Source of the DNA: Rhodopseudomonas infernalis
Lineage (GTDB): Bacteria > Pseudomonadota > Alphaproteobacteria > Rhizobiales > Xanthobacteraceae
DNA: 64,000 nucleotides
Assembly (NCBI RefSeq): GCF_022271405.1
Contig: NZ_JAJNAL010000004.1
Coordinates: forward strand, 62,001 to 126,000
Direction of reading: 5' to 3'
The stretch's first letter is position 1. Every line of letters starts with the position of its first letter. This document shows positions 35,607 to 44,683 of the stretch, in pieces. The notes beneath the pieces were generated by a model. It made no database searches and was not told the DNA's origin. It saw only the letters and a list, made by a program, of their open reading frames with translations. The translations under genes were made by a program, and so were the position numbers.

Positions 35607-35944
35607 TTCTAAAGATCCGGACAACGAAAGGTCGCCTGGAGTCTGCCATATCCGCCGCCAATGGAAGCGCTCGGCGCAAAAACAAATCATTTGCCCAATA
35701 TACAGTGTCCGGGCGCATCTCGTCCGCTACAAGATGGGCCAGGGAACTCTGATTTCAGGCGAATTTAGATTCAAATTCGAGTCGTGAATCGTGACTCACA
35801 ACTCACTCATTGAAAATTGGGTGAATCGAGATTCCCCCATCCGGACTCACAGCCTACTAATCACACTTCATTTTGAATTGGCTTCAGAAAACGAAGCCTG
35901 TGCGGCACCTATCCACAGATGATCAGCGAATGCGCCGCAGCTGA
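35607..35944. other. AT-richer 338-base gap with repeated GACTCAC/GAATC motifs
   Basis: No gene. Bases 35740-35900 are clearly less GC-rich than the rest of the window. It contains GAGTC-N9-GACTC, the palindrome GAATC-GA-GATTC, several ACTCAC copies and a hairpin (35880-35898). It lies upstream of the metallopeptidase gene and downstream of the PHA depolymerase gene, so it should hold the promoter of the former. Confidence 0.55.
35880..35898 (-). terminator. small hairpin after the PHA depolymerase gene
   Basis: GGCTTC, loop AGAAAAC, GAAGCC: a 6-bp stem about 47 bases after the stop on the minus strand. The loop reads GTTTTCT on that strand but no T-run follows, so termination strength is doubtful. 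Confidence 0.35.
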
Positions 35945-37270
35945 TTACTCCGCGGCGCTCGCACGTGAGCCGTTAGCAGCCGACACCATGAAGTCCGAGA
36001 TACGCGGCACGATCTCCGACCGGAACCGCGAACCGTTGAACACGCCGTAATGACCGACGCCTTTCTGCACGTAGTGCACGCGGCGATCGTCGGGGATCGA
36101 GCTACACAGCGTGTGGGTCGCTTCGGTCTGACCGAGGCCGGAGATGTCGTCCTTCTCGCCTTCGACCGTCATCAGCGCGACGCGGGTGATCTTCGAGGGC
36201 TCGACCAGCTTGCCACGATGCATCATCTCACCCTTCGGCAGAGAGTGCTTGACGAAGACCTCGTCGACGGTTTGCAGGTAGAACTCCGCAGTGAGATCCA
36301 TCACCGCCAGATACTCGTCGTAGAACTCGCGATGCTTGTCGGCGAGATCGCCGTCGCCCTGAACCAGGTGATTGAACAGGTTCTTGTGCGCGTCGACGTG
36401 GCGGTCGAGGTTCATGCTGATGAAGCCGTTGAGCTGCAGAAAGCCCGGATAGACATCGCGCATGAAACCCGGATGCGGGAACGGCACCTTGGTGATGACG
36501 TGGCTACGGAACCAGTCGATGCCCTTCTCGGCCGCCAGATTGTTGACCGCGGTGGGATTGCGGCGGGTGTCGATCGGGCCGCCCATCAGCGTCATCGACA
36601 GCGGCACGAACGGGTCCTGATTGGCCTCCATCACCGACACCGCGCTCAGCACCGGCACCGATGGCTGGCACACCGCGACGACGTGGACGTTGCCGCCCAG
36701 CGTCTGCAGCATCTCGATGACGTAATCCACATAGTCGTCGAGATCGAACCGGCCGGCCGCGGCCGGCACCATCCGGGCGTCCGACCAGTCGGTGATATAG
36801 ACCTCGTGGGTCGGCAGGAACGCCTCGACGGTGCCGCGCAGCAGCGTCGCGTAGTGGCCCGACATCGGCGCCACGATCAGCACCCGCGGATGCGGATGGC
36901 GCAGCGGGTGCTCCAGCTTGCGTTCGAAATACAGCAGCCGGCAGAACGGCTTTTCCCAGACGCTGTGGATCTCGATCGGCACGCGCATGCCGTTGACTTC
37001 GGTGGTGTCGAGGCCCCATTCGGGCTTGCCGTAGCGGCGCGTGGTGCGCTCGAACACTTCGCAGGCCGCCGCGATCTGCTTGCCGACATCCGTGTGGCTC
37101 CACGGATTCAGCGGGTTCTTCAGCGCGAGCTTGGTGGCGTCCGACATCGCCCGCGCCGGATTCAGCGAGGCGTGCGCGAGTTCGTAGAACCAGTACATCG
37201 GCGTGGTCATCGCCGGACTGACTTCCGCCGGCATCTCCGGCGGGCGGCCAAATTCACCAATCACTGGCAT
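35945..37270 (-). CDS. phaZ: intracellular polyhydroxyalkanoate depolymerase
   Basis: 441 residues. It degrades stored polyhydroxybutyrate to hydroxybutyrate. The lipase-box equivalent reads VHVVAVCQPSVPVL, with Cys201 as nucleophile as in Ralstonia PhaZa1-type enzymes. The oxyanion and acid/base regions are VLIVAPMSGHYATLLRGTVE, EGEKDDISG (Asp) and GVGHYGVFNG (His). The N-terminal MYWFYELAHASLNPARAMSD segment is family-specific. Start ATG 37270 (MPVIGEFGRP). No phaC or phasin gene lies nearby. Confidence 0.95.
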   Translation of the reverse strand: MPVIGEFGRPPEMPAEVSPAMTTPMYWFYELAHASLNPARAMSDATKLALKNPLNPWSHTDVGKQIAAACEVFERTTRRYGKPEWGLDTTEVNGMRVPIEIHSVWEKPFCRLLYFERKLEHPLRHPHPRVLIVAPMSGHYATLLRGTVEAFLPTHEVYITDWSDARMVPAAAGRFDLDDYVDYVIEMLQTLGGNVHVVAVCQPSVPVLSAVSVMEANQDPFVPLSMTLMGGPIDTRRNPTAVNNLAAEKGIDWFRSHVITKVPFPHPGFMRDVYPGFLQLNGFISMNLDRHVDAHKNLFNHLVQGDGDLADKHREFYDEYLAVMDLTAEFYLQTVDEVFVKHSLPKGEMMHRGKLVEPSKITRVALMTVEGEKDDISGLGQTEATHTLCSSIPDDRRVHYVQKGVGHYGVFNGSRFRSEIVPRISDFMVSAANGSRASAAE

Positions 37271-37387
37271 AGTATCTGTCCCTCGAGCTCTTTCGCGCCG
37301 CAGCATAGTGGCCGCTGGGCCGGGGGGCGTCAATCGGTAGATCGAAATATGAGCACAGAGCCGGGACGAAAGCTGTCCGGAAACAGC

Positions 37388-38218
37388 CTATTCACCGCTC
37401 TGAATTAACGATCCGTGGCGACGTGCACCATTCAGCATCACCAGGAAGCTCACGAAGGAGGCAGCAAACAGCACCAAGTTGAGCCCGAGTGACCACAGCA
37501 TCAGGTCGGCCCGGAAGTGGTGCTCCATCAGCAGCGCCCGCATCCCCTCGAACACGTAGGTCGGCGGCAGCGCCCAGGCGATCAGTTGCAGCCAGTGTGG
37601 CAGCACCGACACCGGATAGTACACGCAGGCCAGCGGCATGATGCCGAACATCAGCGACCAGACGATACTCTCGGCGCCGAGCCCGTTGCGCAGCACCAGG
37701 CCGGACACGAAGATGCCGAGCGCCCAGCTGGTGAAGATCAGGTTGCAGAAGAACGCAATCAGCGGCAGGCCGAAGCCGAGCAAATTGAAGTCGAAGAAGA
37801 TCATCGCCAGCAGCGTCATCGGCACGATGCCGATCGCCAGCCGGATCAGGCTCATGATCATCAGCGAGATCAGAAACTCGATCGGCTTCAGCGGACTCAT
37901 CATCAGGTTGCCGAGATTGCGCGCCCACATCTCTTCGAGGAACGAGATCGAGAACCCGAGCTGGCCGCGGAACAGGATGTCCCACAGGATCACCGCGCCG
38001 ATCAGCGTGCCGCCGGCGCGCGCGAAGAACCCGGCATTCTCAGCGATGTAGCTTTGCAGAAAACCCCAGGTGATGATCTGCAGCGCCGGCCAATACACCA
38101 GCTCCAGCAGCCGCGGCCACGACGACAGCAGCAAGTACCAATAGCGCATCACCATCGCGGCGATGCGATGCCAGGCGAGGCCCTGACCGAGTTCGAGGCT
38201 GCTGATCAGTGATTTCAT
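37388..38218 (-). CDS. ABC-2 type exporter permease
   Basis: 276 residues with about six membrane segments, typical of ABC-2 permeases: AWHRIAAMVMRYWYLLLSSW, LQIITWGFLQSYIAENAGFF, ISFLEEMWARNLGNLMMSPL and SWALGIFVSGLVLRNGLG. It pairs with the ATPase at 38451, which is upstream on the same strand; the intervening 232 bases contain a palindromic repeat. The exported substrate is unknown. ATG 38218 (MKSLISSLEL) was chosen; the upstream extension has no similarity. Confidence 0.85.
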   Translation of the reverse strand: MKSLISSLELGQGLAWHRIAAMVMRYWYLLLSSWPRLLELVYWPALQIITWGFLQSYIAENAGFFARAGGTLIGAVILWDILFRGQLGFSISFLEEMWARNLGNLMMSPLKPIEFLISLMIMSLIRLAIGIVPMTLLAMIFFDFNLLGFGLPLIAFFCNLIFTSWALGIFVSGLVLRNGLGAESIVWSLMFGIMPLACVYYPVSVLPHWLQLIAWALPPTYVFEGMRALLMEHHFRADLMLWSLGLNLVLFAASFVSFLVMLNGARRHGSLIQSGE

Positions 38219-38271
38219 AGCACGGCACCTGTGCGCTTCGTCTCCGGCTTCTCGCACTGCCTATCAGCTTC

Positions 38272-38388
38272 TCGTCCCCGCGAAGGCGGGGACCCATACG
38301 CCGCAGCATCGCGGTTGAGGCACTGGGGCAGACGCCTTGCTTCACTTGAAAAGCCAGGGGCTATGGGTCCCCGCCTGCGCAGGGACGA
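38272..38388. repeat. palindromic repeat element, GTCCCCGCCTGCGCGGGGAC family, copy 2
   Basis: Left arm TCGTCCCCGCGAAGGCGGGG then ACCCATA (38272-38298). Right arm TATGGGTCCCCGCCTGCGCA then GGGACGA (38362-38388). The same arms, in the same order, occur at 16996-17133. It lies between the ABC-2 ATPase and permease genes. Confidence 0.78.
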
Positions 38389-38450
38389 CTCGTTGGGGAT
38401 GCCGCGGCTGAACCCGCCGGCGCGGCGACGACGCGTCGAGAGCATCTGGC

Positions 38451-39239
38451 TCATAGCGTCTCGCCTTGCTCGCGGTCGCGGCCGCGGGCGACGTCGAGGA
38501 ACACCTCTTCGAGCGTGGCGCGGTTGTAGCGCGCCATGATGGCGGCCGGGCTGTCGTCGTCCTCGATCCGGCCGCGCTTCATGATCACCACGCGGTCGCA
38601 CAACCGCTCCACTTCGAGCATGTTGTGCGAGGCGAGCAGGATCGAGGCGCCGTGCGCCTTGCGATAGGTTTCGAGATGGCCGCGGATCCAGTCGGCGGTG
38701 TCGGGATCGAGCGAGGCGGTCGGCTCGTCGAGCAGCAGCAGCTCGGGCCGGTTGATCAGCGCCTTGGCCAGCGCGACCCGGGTCTTCTGCCCAGCCGACA
38801 GCTTGCCGCTGGCGCGGTCGAGAAACTCGGTCAGATCAAGGTCGGACGCTAGTTCGGCGATCCGGCCGCGCAGGTCGGGCACATTGTAGAGCCGGCCGAA
38901 CACGCTGAGATTCTGCCGAACCGTCAGCCGCGACGGCATGTCGACATAGGGGCTCTCGAAATTGATCCGGCCGAGCACCGCGGCCCGCTGCTCCGGCATG
39001 GCGTGGCCGAGCACGCGGATGCGGCCCTCGGTGGGCAGCACCAGACCCATGATCATGGCGATCGTGGTTGTCTTGCCGGCACCGTTGCCGCCGAGCAGGC
39101 CGGTGATGCTGCCGCGCGGCACCCGGAACGAGATGCCGTCGACCGCGCGCGTCGCCTTGTAGATCTTGACCAGGCCGGCGACTTCGATCGCAGCAGCGTC
39201 GGCCGGCGCAGGCGGCCGGGAGGGAAGATCGAGCGTCAT
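38451..39239 (-). CDS. ABC-2 type exporter ATPase
   Basis: 262 residues. Walker A GGNGAGKTTT (about 49-58), Q-loop RINFESPYVDMPSRLTVRQN, signature LSAGQKTRVALAKAL with Ala in place of the usual first Gly of LSGGQ, Walker B ELLLLDEPTASLD and switch His in LLASHNMLEVERL. It drives the permease at 37388 in an export pair. It diverges from regB across 101 bases, so the two promoters are adjacent. Substrate unknown. Confidence 0.88.
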   Translation of the reverse strand: MTLDLPSRPPAPADAAAIEVAGLVKIYKATRAVDGISFRVPRGSITGLLGGNGAGKTTTIAMIMGLVLPTEGRIRVLGHAMPEQRAAVLGRINFESPYVDMPSRLTVRQNLSVFGRLYNVPDLRGRIAELASDLDLTEFLDRASGKLSAGQKTRVALAKALINRPELLLLDEPTASLDPDTADWIRGHLETYRKAHGASILLASHNMLEVERLCDRVVIMKRGRIEDDDSPAAIMARYNRATLEEVFLDVARGRDREQGETL

Positions 39240-39340
39240 GCAGGCCTTTTGACCATTCCTGCGCCCTCGTGCAAGCCACAGGCGCGCCGCGACGACGGCG
39301 CGAATTGTGAACGCCCGGCGCGGCGAGTAGTGTCCGGCGC

Positions 39341-40666
39341 ATGTCCGACGATCTGATCTCCCCCGATTTCCGCCATCCCCGCCGCCACGTCCGGCTCGAC
39401 ACCATCCTGCGGCTGCGCTGGCTCGCGGCGCTGGGCCAGTTGTCGGCGATCTTCATCGTCGCCCAGGGCCTCGAATTCGATTTCGCGGTGCTGCCCTGCC
39501 TCGCCATCATCGGCGCGTCCGCCCTGGTCAACCTGGCGCTGCAGATCGCCTTCAATCCGATGCAGCGGATGGAACCGATCTATGCGGCGCTGCTGCTGGC
39601 GCTGAACATCGCCGAGCTCGCCGGCCTTCTATACTTCACCGGCGGCCTGCAGAACCCGTTCGCGTTCCTGTTTCTCGGCCCGGTGCTGATCGCCGCCACC
39701 GCACTGCCGACCCGGATGACGATCGCGCTCGGCATCTTCGCGGCGGGTTGTGCGGCGCTGCTCGGCTACACCCACCAGCCGCTGCCCTGGGCCGGCGACG
39801 AAGCCGTGCAATTGCCGGAAATCTACCTGATCGGCGTCTGGCTCTCGATCCTGCTCGCGATCGGCGTCACCAGCGTCTACACCTTCCAGGTCACCGAAGA
39901 GGCGCGCAAGCTCGCCGACGCGCTGTCGGCGACCGAGCTGGTGCTGGAGCGCGAGCAGCATCTGACCCAGATCGACGGCCTCGCCGCCGCCGCCGCCCAC
40001 GAGCTCGGCACCCCGCTGTCGACCATCTTCCTGATCTCGCGCGAGCTGGAAAAATCCGCCCCGCCCGAGATGGTGAGCGACCTGCGCACGCTGCGCGAGC
40101 AGGCGCAGCGCTGCCGCGAGATCCTCGCCAAGATCTCGCATCTCAACGCCGCGGGCGCGCCGTTCGACAAGATGCCGCTGTCGACGCTGATCGAGGAAGC
40201 GGTCGAGCCGCACCGAGATTTCGGTGTCACCATCAAGGTTCGGGTCGCGGTCTCGGGCGTCAGCGAGCCGGTGGTGATGCGCAACCCGGCCATCCTGTAC
40301 GGCATCGGCAACATCCTGGAAAACGCCGTGGATTTCGCCCGCGAGACGGTCGAGGTGAACGCCTGGTGGAACGCCGAGACCGTCCAGATCATGATCTCGG
40401 ACGACGGCCCGGGCATCAAACCGGACCTGTTGAAGCGGATCGGCGAGCCGTATCTGTCGCGCCGCCGCCATCCTGACGACGACGGCCCGTCCGACCGCGC
40501 CGGGCTCGGGCTGGGCGTGTTCATCGCCCGCACGCTGCTGGAGCGCACCGGCGCCAAGGTGTCGTTCCGCAACAAGCTGTTCCCGGATCATGGCGCGGTG
40601 GTGCAGTTGACCTGGCCGCGCAGCCGCTTCGACAACGTGGAAAGCGCCGCAATCGCCGAGGCTTGA
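39341..40666 (+). CDS. regB: redox sensor histidine kinase RegB/ActS/PrrB
   Basis: 441 residues with six membrane segments (about 25-175). The quinone-sensing motif GGLQNPF is at 101-107. The H-box has His220 (AAAAHELGTPLSTIFLISRE), followed by the probable redox-active Cys258 (REQAQRCREIL). Kinase boxes are NILENAVDFA, DDGPGIKPDL and GLGLGVFIA. In purple bacteria it controls photosynthesis, carbon and nitrogen fixation and respiration in response to quinone redox state. regA follows 106 bases downstream in the same direction. Confidence 0.95.
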   Translation: MSDDLISPDFRHPRRHVRLDTILRLRWLAALGQLSAIFIVAQGLEFDFAVLPCLAIIGASALVNLALQIAFNPMQRMEPIYAALLLALNIAELAGLLYFTGGLQNPFAFLFLGPVLIAATALPTRMTIALGIFAAGCAALLGYTHQPLPWAGDEAVQLPEIYLIGVWLSILLAIGVTSVYTFQVTEEARKLADALSATELVLEREQHLTQIDGLAAAAAHELGTPLSTIFLISRELEKSAPPEMVSDLRTLREQAQRCREILAKISHLNAAGAPFDKMPLSTLIEEAVEPHRDFGVTIKVRVAVSGVSEPVVMRNPAILYGIGNILENAVDFARETVEVNAWWNAETVQIMISDDGPGIKPDLLKRIGEPYLSRRRHPDDDGPSDRAGLGLGVFIARTLLERTGAKVSFRNKLFPDHGAVVQLTWPRSRFDNVESAAIAEA

Positions 40667-40772
40667 ACGGGGGCGCGCGATCCGGTCGCAGGGCGGCCGG
40701 CGGGCCGGGGTCTTGGCATTGTCGCACCCCGTCGCCATATCTTCACGATCGACGCTTAGGAGATCCCGCGCC

Positions 40773-41327
40773 GTGAACGCCATTCCCGAACTGAACGACC
40801 ACACCGACCGCTCGCTGCTGATCGTCGAGGACGACAAGCCGTTCCTCGAGCGGCTGTCGCGCGCGATGGAAACCCGCGGCTTCGCCGTCACGTCCTGCGA
40901 CAGCGTCTCCAGCGGTCTGGCACAGATCGGCAAGCAGGCGCCGGCGTTCGCGGTGGTCGACCTGCGGCTCGGCGACGGCAACGGCCTCGACGTGGTGTCG
41001 GCGCTGAAGAAGGAGCGTCCGGACGCCCGGGCCATCGTGCTGACCGGCTACGGCAACATCGCCACCGCCGTCACCGCGGTGAAGATGGGCGCCGTCGATT
41101 ATCTGTCGAAGCCGGCCGACGCCGACGACGTCGTCGCGGCGCTGCTGGCAAGCGGCGATGAGAAGTCGGAACTGCCGAACAATCCGATGTCGGCGGACCG
41201 CGTGCGCTGGGAACACATCCAGCGCATCTACGAGATGTGCAACCGCAACGTCTCCGAAACCGCCCGCCGCCTCAACATGCACCGCCGCACGTTGCAGCGC
41301 ATCCTCGCCAAGCGCGCCCCGCGCTGA
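40773..41327 (+). CDS. regA: response regulator RegA/ActR/PrrA
   Basis: 184 residues, the same length as Rhodobacter RegA. Receiver domain with LLIVEDDKPFLERL, phospho-acceptor Asp63 (VVDLRLGDGNGLDVV), LTGYGNIATAV and the YLSKPADADD lysine. The C-terminal Fis-type HTH NVSETARRLNMHRRTLQRIL is the invariant RegA recognition segment. Start GTG 40773 is preceded by AGGAGA (40758-40763) at 9 bases. It should be phosphorylated by RegB. A repeat element directly follows the stop. Confidence 0.96.
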   Translation: MNAIPELNDHTDRSLLIVEDDKPFLERLSRAMETRGFAVTSCDSVSSGLAQIGKQAPAFAVVDLRLGDGNGLDVVSALKKERPDARAIVLTGYGNIATAVTAVKMGAVDYLSKPADADDVVAALLASGDEKSELPNNPMSADRVRWEHIQRIYEMCNRNVSETARRLNMHRRTLQRILAKRAPR

Positions 41328-41334
41328 GACAGCG

Positions 41335-41464
41335 CACCTCTCCCGCTTGCGGGAGAGGTCGACACGCGTAGCGCGGCGGGTGAGGGCACTCCGCTCCGCG
41401 AATCGCTGACTCACTGCCTGGGGCGCCCTCACCCCAGCCCTCTCCCGCAAGCGGGAGAGGGAGC
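41335..41464. repeat. palindromic repeat element after regA
   Basis: It holds two hairpins: CCTCTCCCGC-TT-GCGGGAGAGG (41337-41358) and CCCTCTCCCGC-AA-GCGGGAGAGGG near 41438-41461. GGGTGAGGGC and GCCCTCACCCC pair between them. The first hairpin begins 9 bases after the regA stop and probably ends the transcript; the second would serve mmcB on the other strand. It belongs to the group at 10891 and 19402. Confidence 0.78.
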
Positions 41465-41486
41465 GCGCTGCGGCGCCGGGCAATGC

Positions 41487-41966
41487 CTACCCTTCCCCAA
41501 ATCCCTGCGGGTCGCTCAGCCGGTTGAGCCGCCCTGCGGCCGCGAGTGCGAATCGCAGCATCATCAGCTTGCGGGTCGGGGCCGGGAGTTTGTGCTCGGG
41601 GGCTTCGCAATGCAGGTGCGCGCCGTAGCCGTCGGCAACGATCAGGCCGGTGTCGCCGGGAAAGATGTCGCACGGCAGATCCTGGGTGAAGGCGAAGAAC
41701 AGCCGGTCGCAATGCGCCCGATAGTCCGGCCATTTCTGATCGGCACGCAGATCCGCCAGCGACGATTTGATCTCGACGATCCAGATCTCGCCGCGCTCGT
41801 TGAGCGCCACCAGATCGGCGCGCCGTCCCGACGGCAGCGAGAGTTCGCTGACGCACGCGAAGCCGAGCGAGCGCAGCAGCCGCGTGGTGCCGCGCGCGAT
41901 CTGCAGCGCTGTTTCCGATTGCCGCAGATCGGGCGGCACCAGCATGTGAACGGCATTCGTTTTCAT
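41487..41966 (-). CDS. mmcB: MmcB family DNA repair protein (PD-(D/E)XK nuclease-like)
   Basis: 159 residues. The nuclease-like core RRADLVALNERGEIWIVEIK followed by SS matches a PD-(D/E)XK arrangement (Asp of RADL, then E-x-K of VEIK). Other blocks: SETALQIARGTTRLLRSLGF, WPDYRAHCDRLFFAFTQDLP and GLIVADGYGAHLHCEAPEHK. MmcB was described in Caulobacter as a DNA-damage response factor. ATG 41966 (MKTNAVHMLV) was chosen; ATG 41945 is possible. No GTTC/GAAC LexA-type box was seen upstream. Confidence 0.85.
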   Translation of the reverse strand: MKTNAVHMLVPPDLRQSETALQIARGTTRLLRSLGFACVSELSLPSGRRADLVALNERGEIWIVEIKSSLADLRADQKWPDYRAHCDRLFFAFTQDLPCDIFPGDTGLIVADGYGAHLHCEAPEHKLPAPTRKLMMLRFALAAAGRLNRLSDPQGFGEG

Positions 41967-42089
41967 CGCGACGAAGTCTAGCCGATTCCGATGCCGGCTC
42001 CCAAGCGGAGCGTGCCGGAACCGCGCCGTCGCCGCGCGCCGCGCAGCGATGCGTCGAAGCATGGCTGCGGGGGCAGTTGGAGACGATCG

Positions 42090-43208
42090 ATGAAACGCAT
42101 CACCCTGTTCCGCGCGCTTACACTCGCGGCGCTCGCAGCGCCGCTGGCGCTGCCGTCCGTTGCGCACGCCAAGCCGGCGGTGGAAGTCGCCTTCGTGCTC
42201 GACACCACCGGCTCGATGAGCGGGCTGCTGGAAGGCGCCAAGCGCAAGATCTGGTCGATCGCCACCGCGATCGTCGACAGCAATCCCGACGCCGACATCC
42301 GCATGGGGCTGGTGTCGTATCGGGATATCGGCGACGACTACGTCACACGCAGCGTCGACCTCACCGCCGATATTCAGGATCTCTACGCCCGCCTGCTCGA
42401 GCTGCAGGCGCGCGGCGGCGGCGACTGGCCGGAGAGCGTCAACGAGGCGCTCGACGTCGCCGTCAATAAGCTGAAATGGACCAGCGGCACCGACACCCGC
42501 CGCATCGTCTTCCTGGTCGGCGACGCGCCGCCCCACATGGACTACGCACAGGACACCAAGTACCCGACCACGCTCGCGGTGGCGCGGCAGAAGGACATCA
42601 TCGTCAACGCCGTGCAGGCCGGCAGCGCAGAGGACACCGCGCGGGTGTGGCACGACATCGCCGAAGGCGGCCGCGGCCGCTACATCCCGATCCCGCAGGA
42701 CGGCGGCCAGGTGGTGATCATCGAGACGCCGTATGACGAGGACATCATCATCCTGCAAAAGGAGATCAACGGCACCGTGATCCCCTATGGCCCGGCGCCA
42801 CTGCAGAAGCGCACCGAAAACAAGATGCGGCAATTGTCCGAAGTCGCCGCCGCGGCGCCGGCCGCCGCCTCCGACATGGCGAGCTACCTCAACAAGCGCG
42901 CGCCGGCTTCGTCCGAAGCCGTCACCGGCGGCGGCGATCTCGTCGGCGACGTCGCGGCGGGACGGCAGAAGCTCGATCAGGTCAAGGACGCGGACCTTCC
43001 GGACGCCTTCCGCGCGCTACCCGCAGAACAACGCGCCGCCCGGCTCGAACAGCAGATCGGCAAGCGCCAGGCCCTGAACGCCAAACTCGCCACGCTGGTG
43101 AAACAGCGCGACGCGTACCTGCGCAACCATCGCGACAAACAGCCCAAGCAGGCGTCGTCGTTCGACCGCGAAGTCGAAGCGACCTTGAAGACGCAGTTGA
43201 AGCGGTAA
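42090..43208 (+). CDS. exported von Willebrand factor A domain protein
   Basis: 372 residues with a signal peptide (MKRITLFRALTLAALAAPLA, cleavage near 27 after AHA). The VWA domain (about 31-230) carries a MIDAS variant DTTGSMS (Asp38-x-Thr40-x-Ser42), then IRMGLVSYRDIGDDYVTRSV with the MIDAS Asp/Thr, WPESVNEALDVAV and IVFLVGDAPPHMDYAQDT. The C-terminal half (about 235-372) is helical and charged, coiled-coil-like. It is periplasmic or secreted. Function unknown; such proteins often join metal-dependent complexes. Start ATG 42090. Confidence 0.85.
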   Translation: MKRITLFRALTLAALAAPLALPSVAHAKPAVEVAFVLDTTGSMSGLLEGAKRKIWSIATAIVDSNPDADIRMGLVSYRDIGDDYVTRSVDLTADIQDLYARLLELQARGGGDWPESVNEALDVAVNKLKWTSGTDTRRIVFLVGDAPPHMDYAQDTKYPTTLAVARQKDIIVNAVQAGSAEDTARVWHDIAEGGRGRYIPIPQDGGQVVIIETPYDEDIIILQKEINGTVIPYGPAPLQKRTENKMRQLSEVAAAAPAAASDMASYLNKRAPASSEAVTGGGDLVGDVAAGRQKLDQVKDADLPDAFRALPAEQRAARLEQQIGKRQALNAKLATLVKQRDAYLRNHRDKQPKQASSFDREVEATLKTQLKR

Positions 43209-43257
43209 ACGTCTTGCCCTCTCCGCTCGCCAAGTAGGCGGCGGACGCAGCCCACAA

Positions 43258-43294
43258 CGGCTCCCTCGCCCGTAACAGCGGGGCGAGGGAGCCG
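43258..43294. terminator. hairpin between convergent VWA and thiolase genes
   Basis: CGGCTCCCTCGCCC (43258-43271), loop of 9, GGGCGAGGGAGCCG (43281-43294): a perfect 14-bp stem placed between the two stop codons. It likely terminates both transcripts. Confidence 0.6.
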
Positions 43295-43302
43295 GTCTAT
43301 GC

Positions 43303-44511
<1,209 letters not shown>

Positions 44512-44683
44512 CGAAAAACTCCCTTGTGACGGCGATCCGGGCTGAGGCCGGAATTGAGCCCGGTTTTTAGGAAGCAAGCCCCGGGCGGTCAATGCACACG
44601 CAACGCACAACCACGTGCGGAAACCGTGCATGGCTGTGGTGATGCGGTGGAGCCGGCCGGGTGAAATTTGCTAGACATCGGCC

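Noticed and set aside
41967-42089. Search for an SOS (LexA, GTTC-N7-GTTC or GAAC-N7-GAAC) box before mmcB
   Set aside because: A single GAAC is present but no second half at 7 bases, so SOS control is not supported by sequence.
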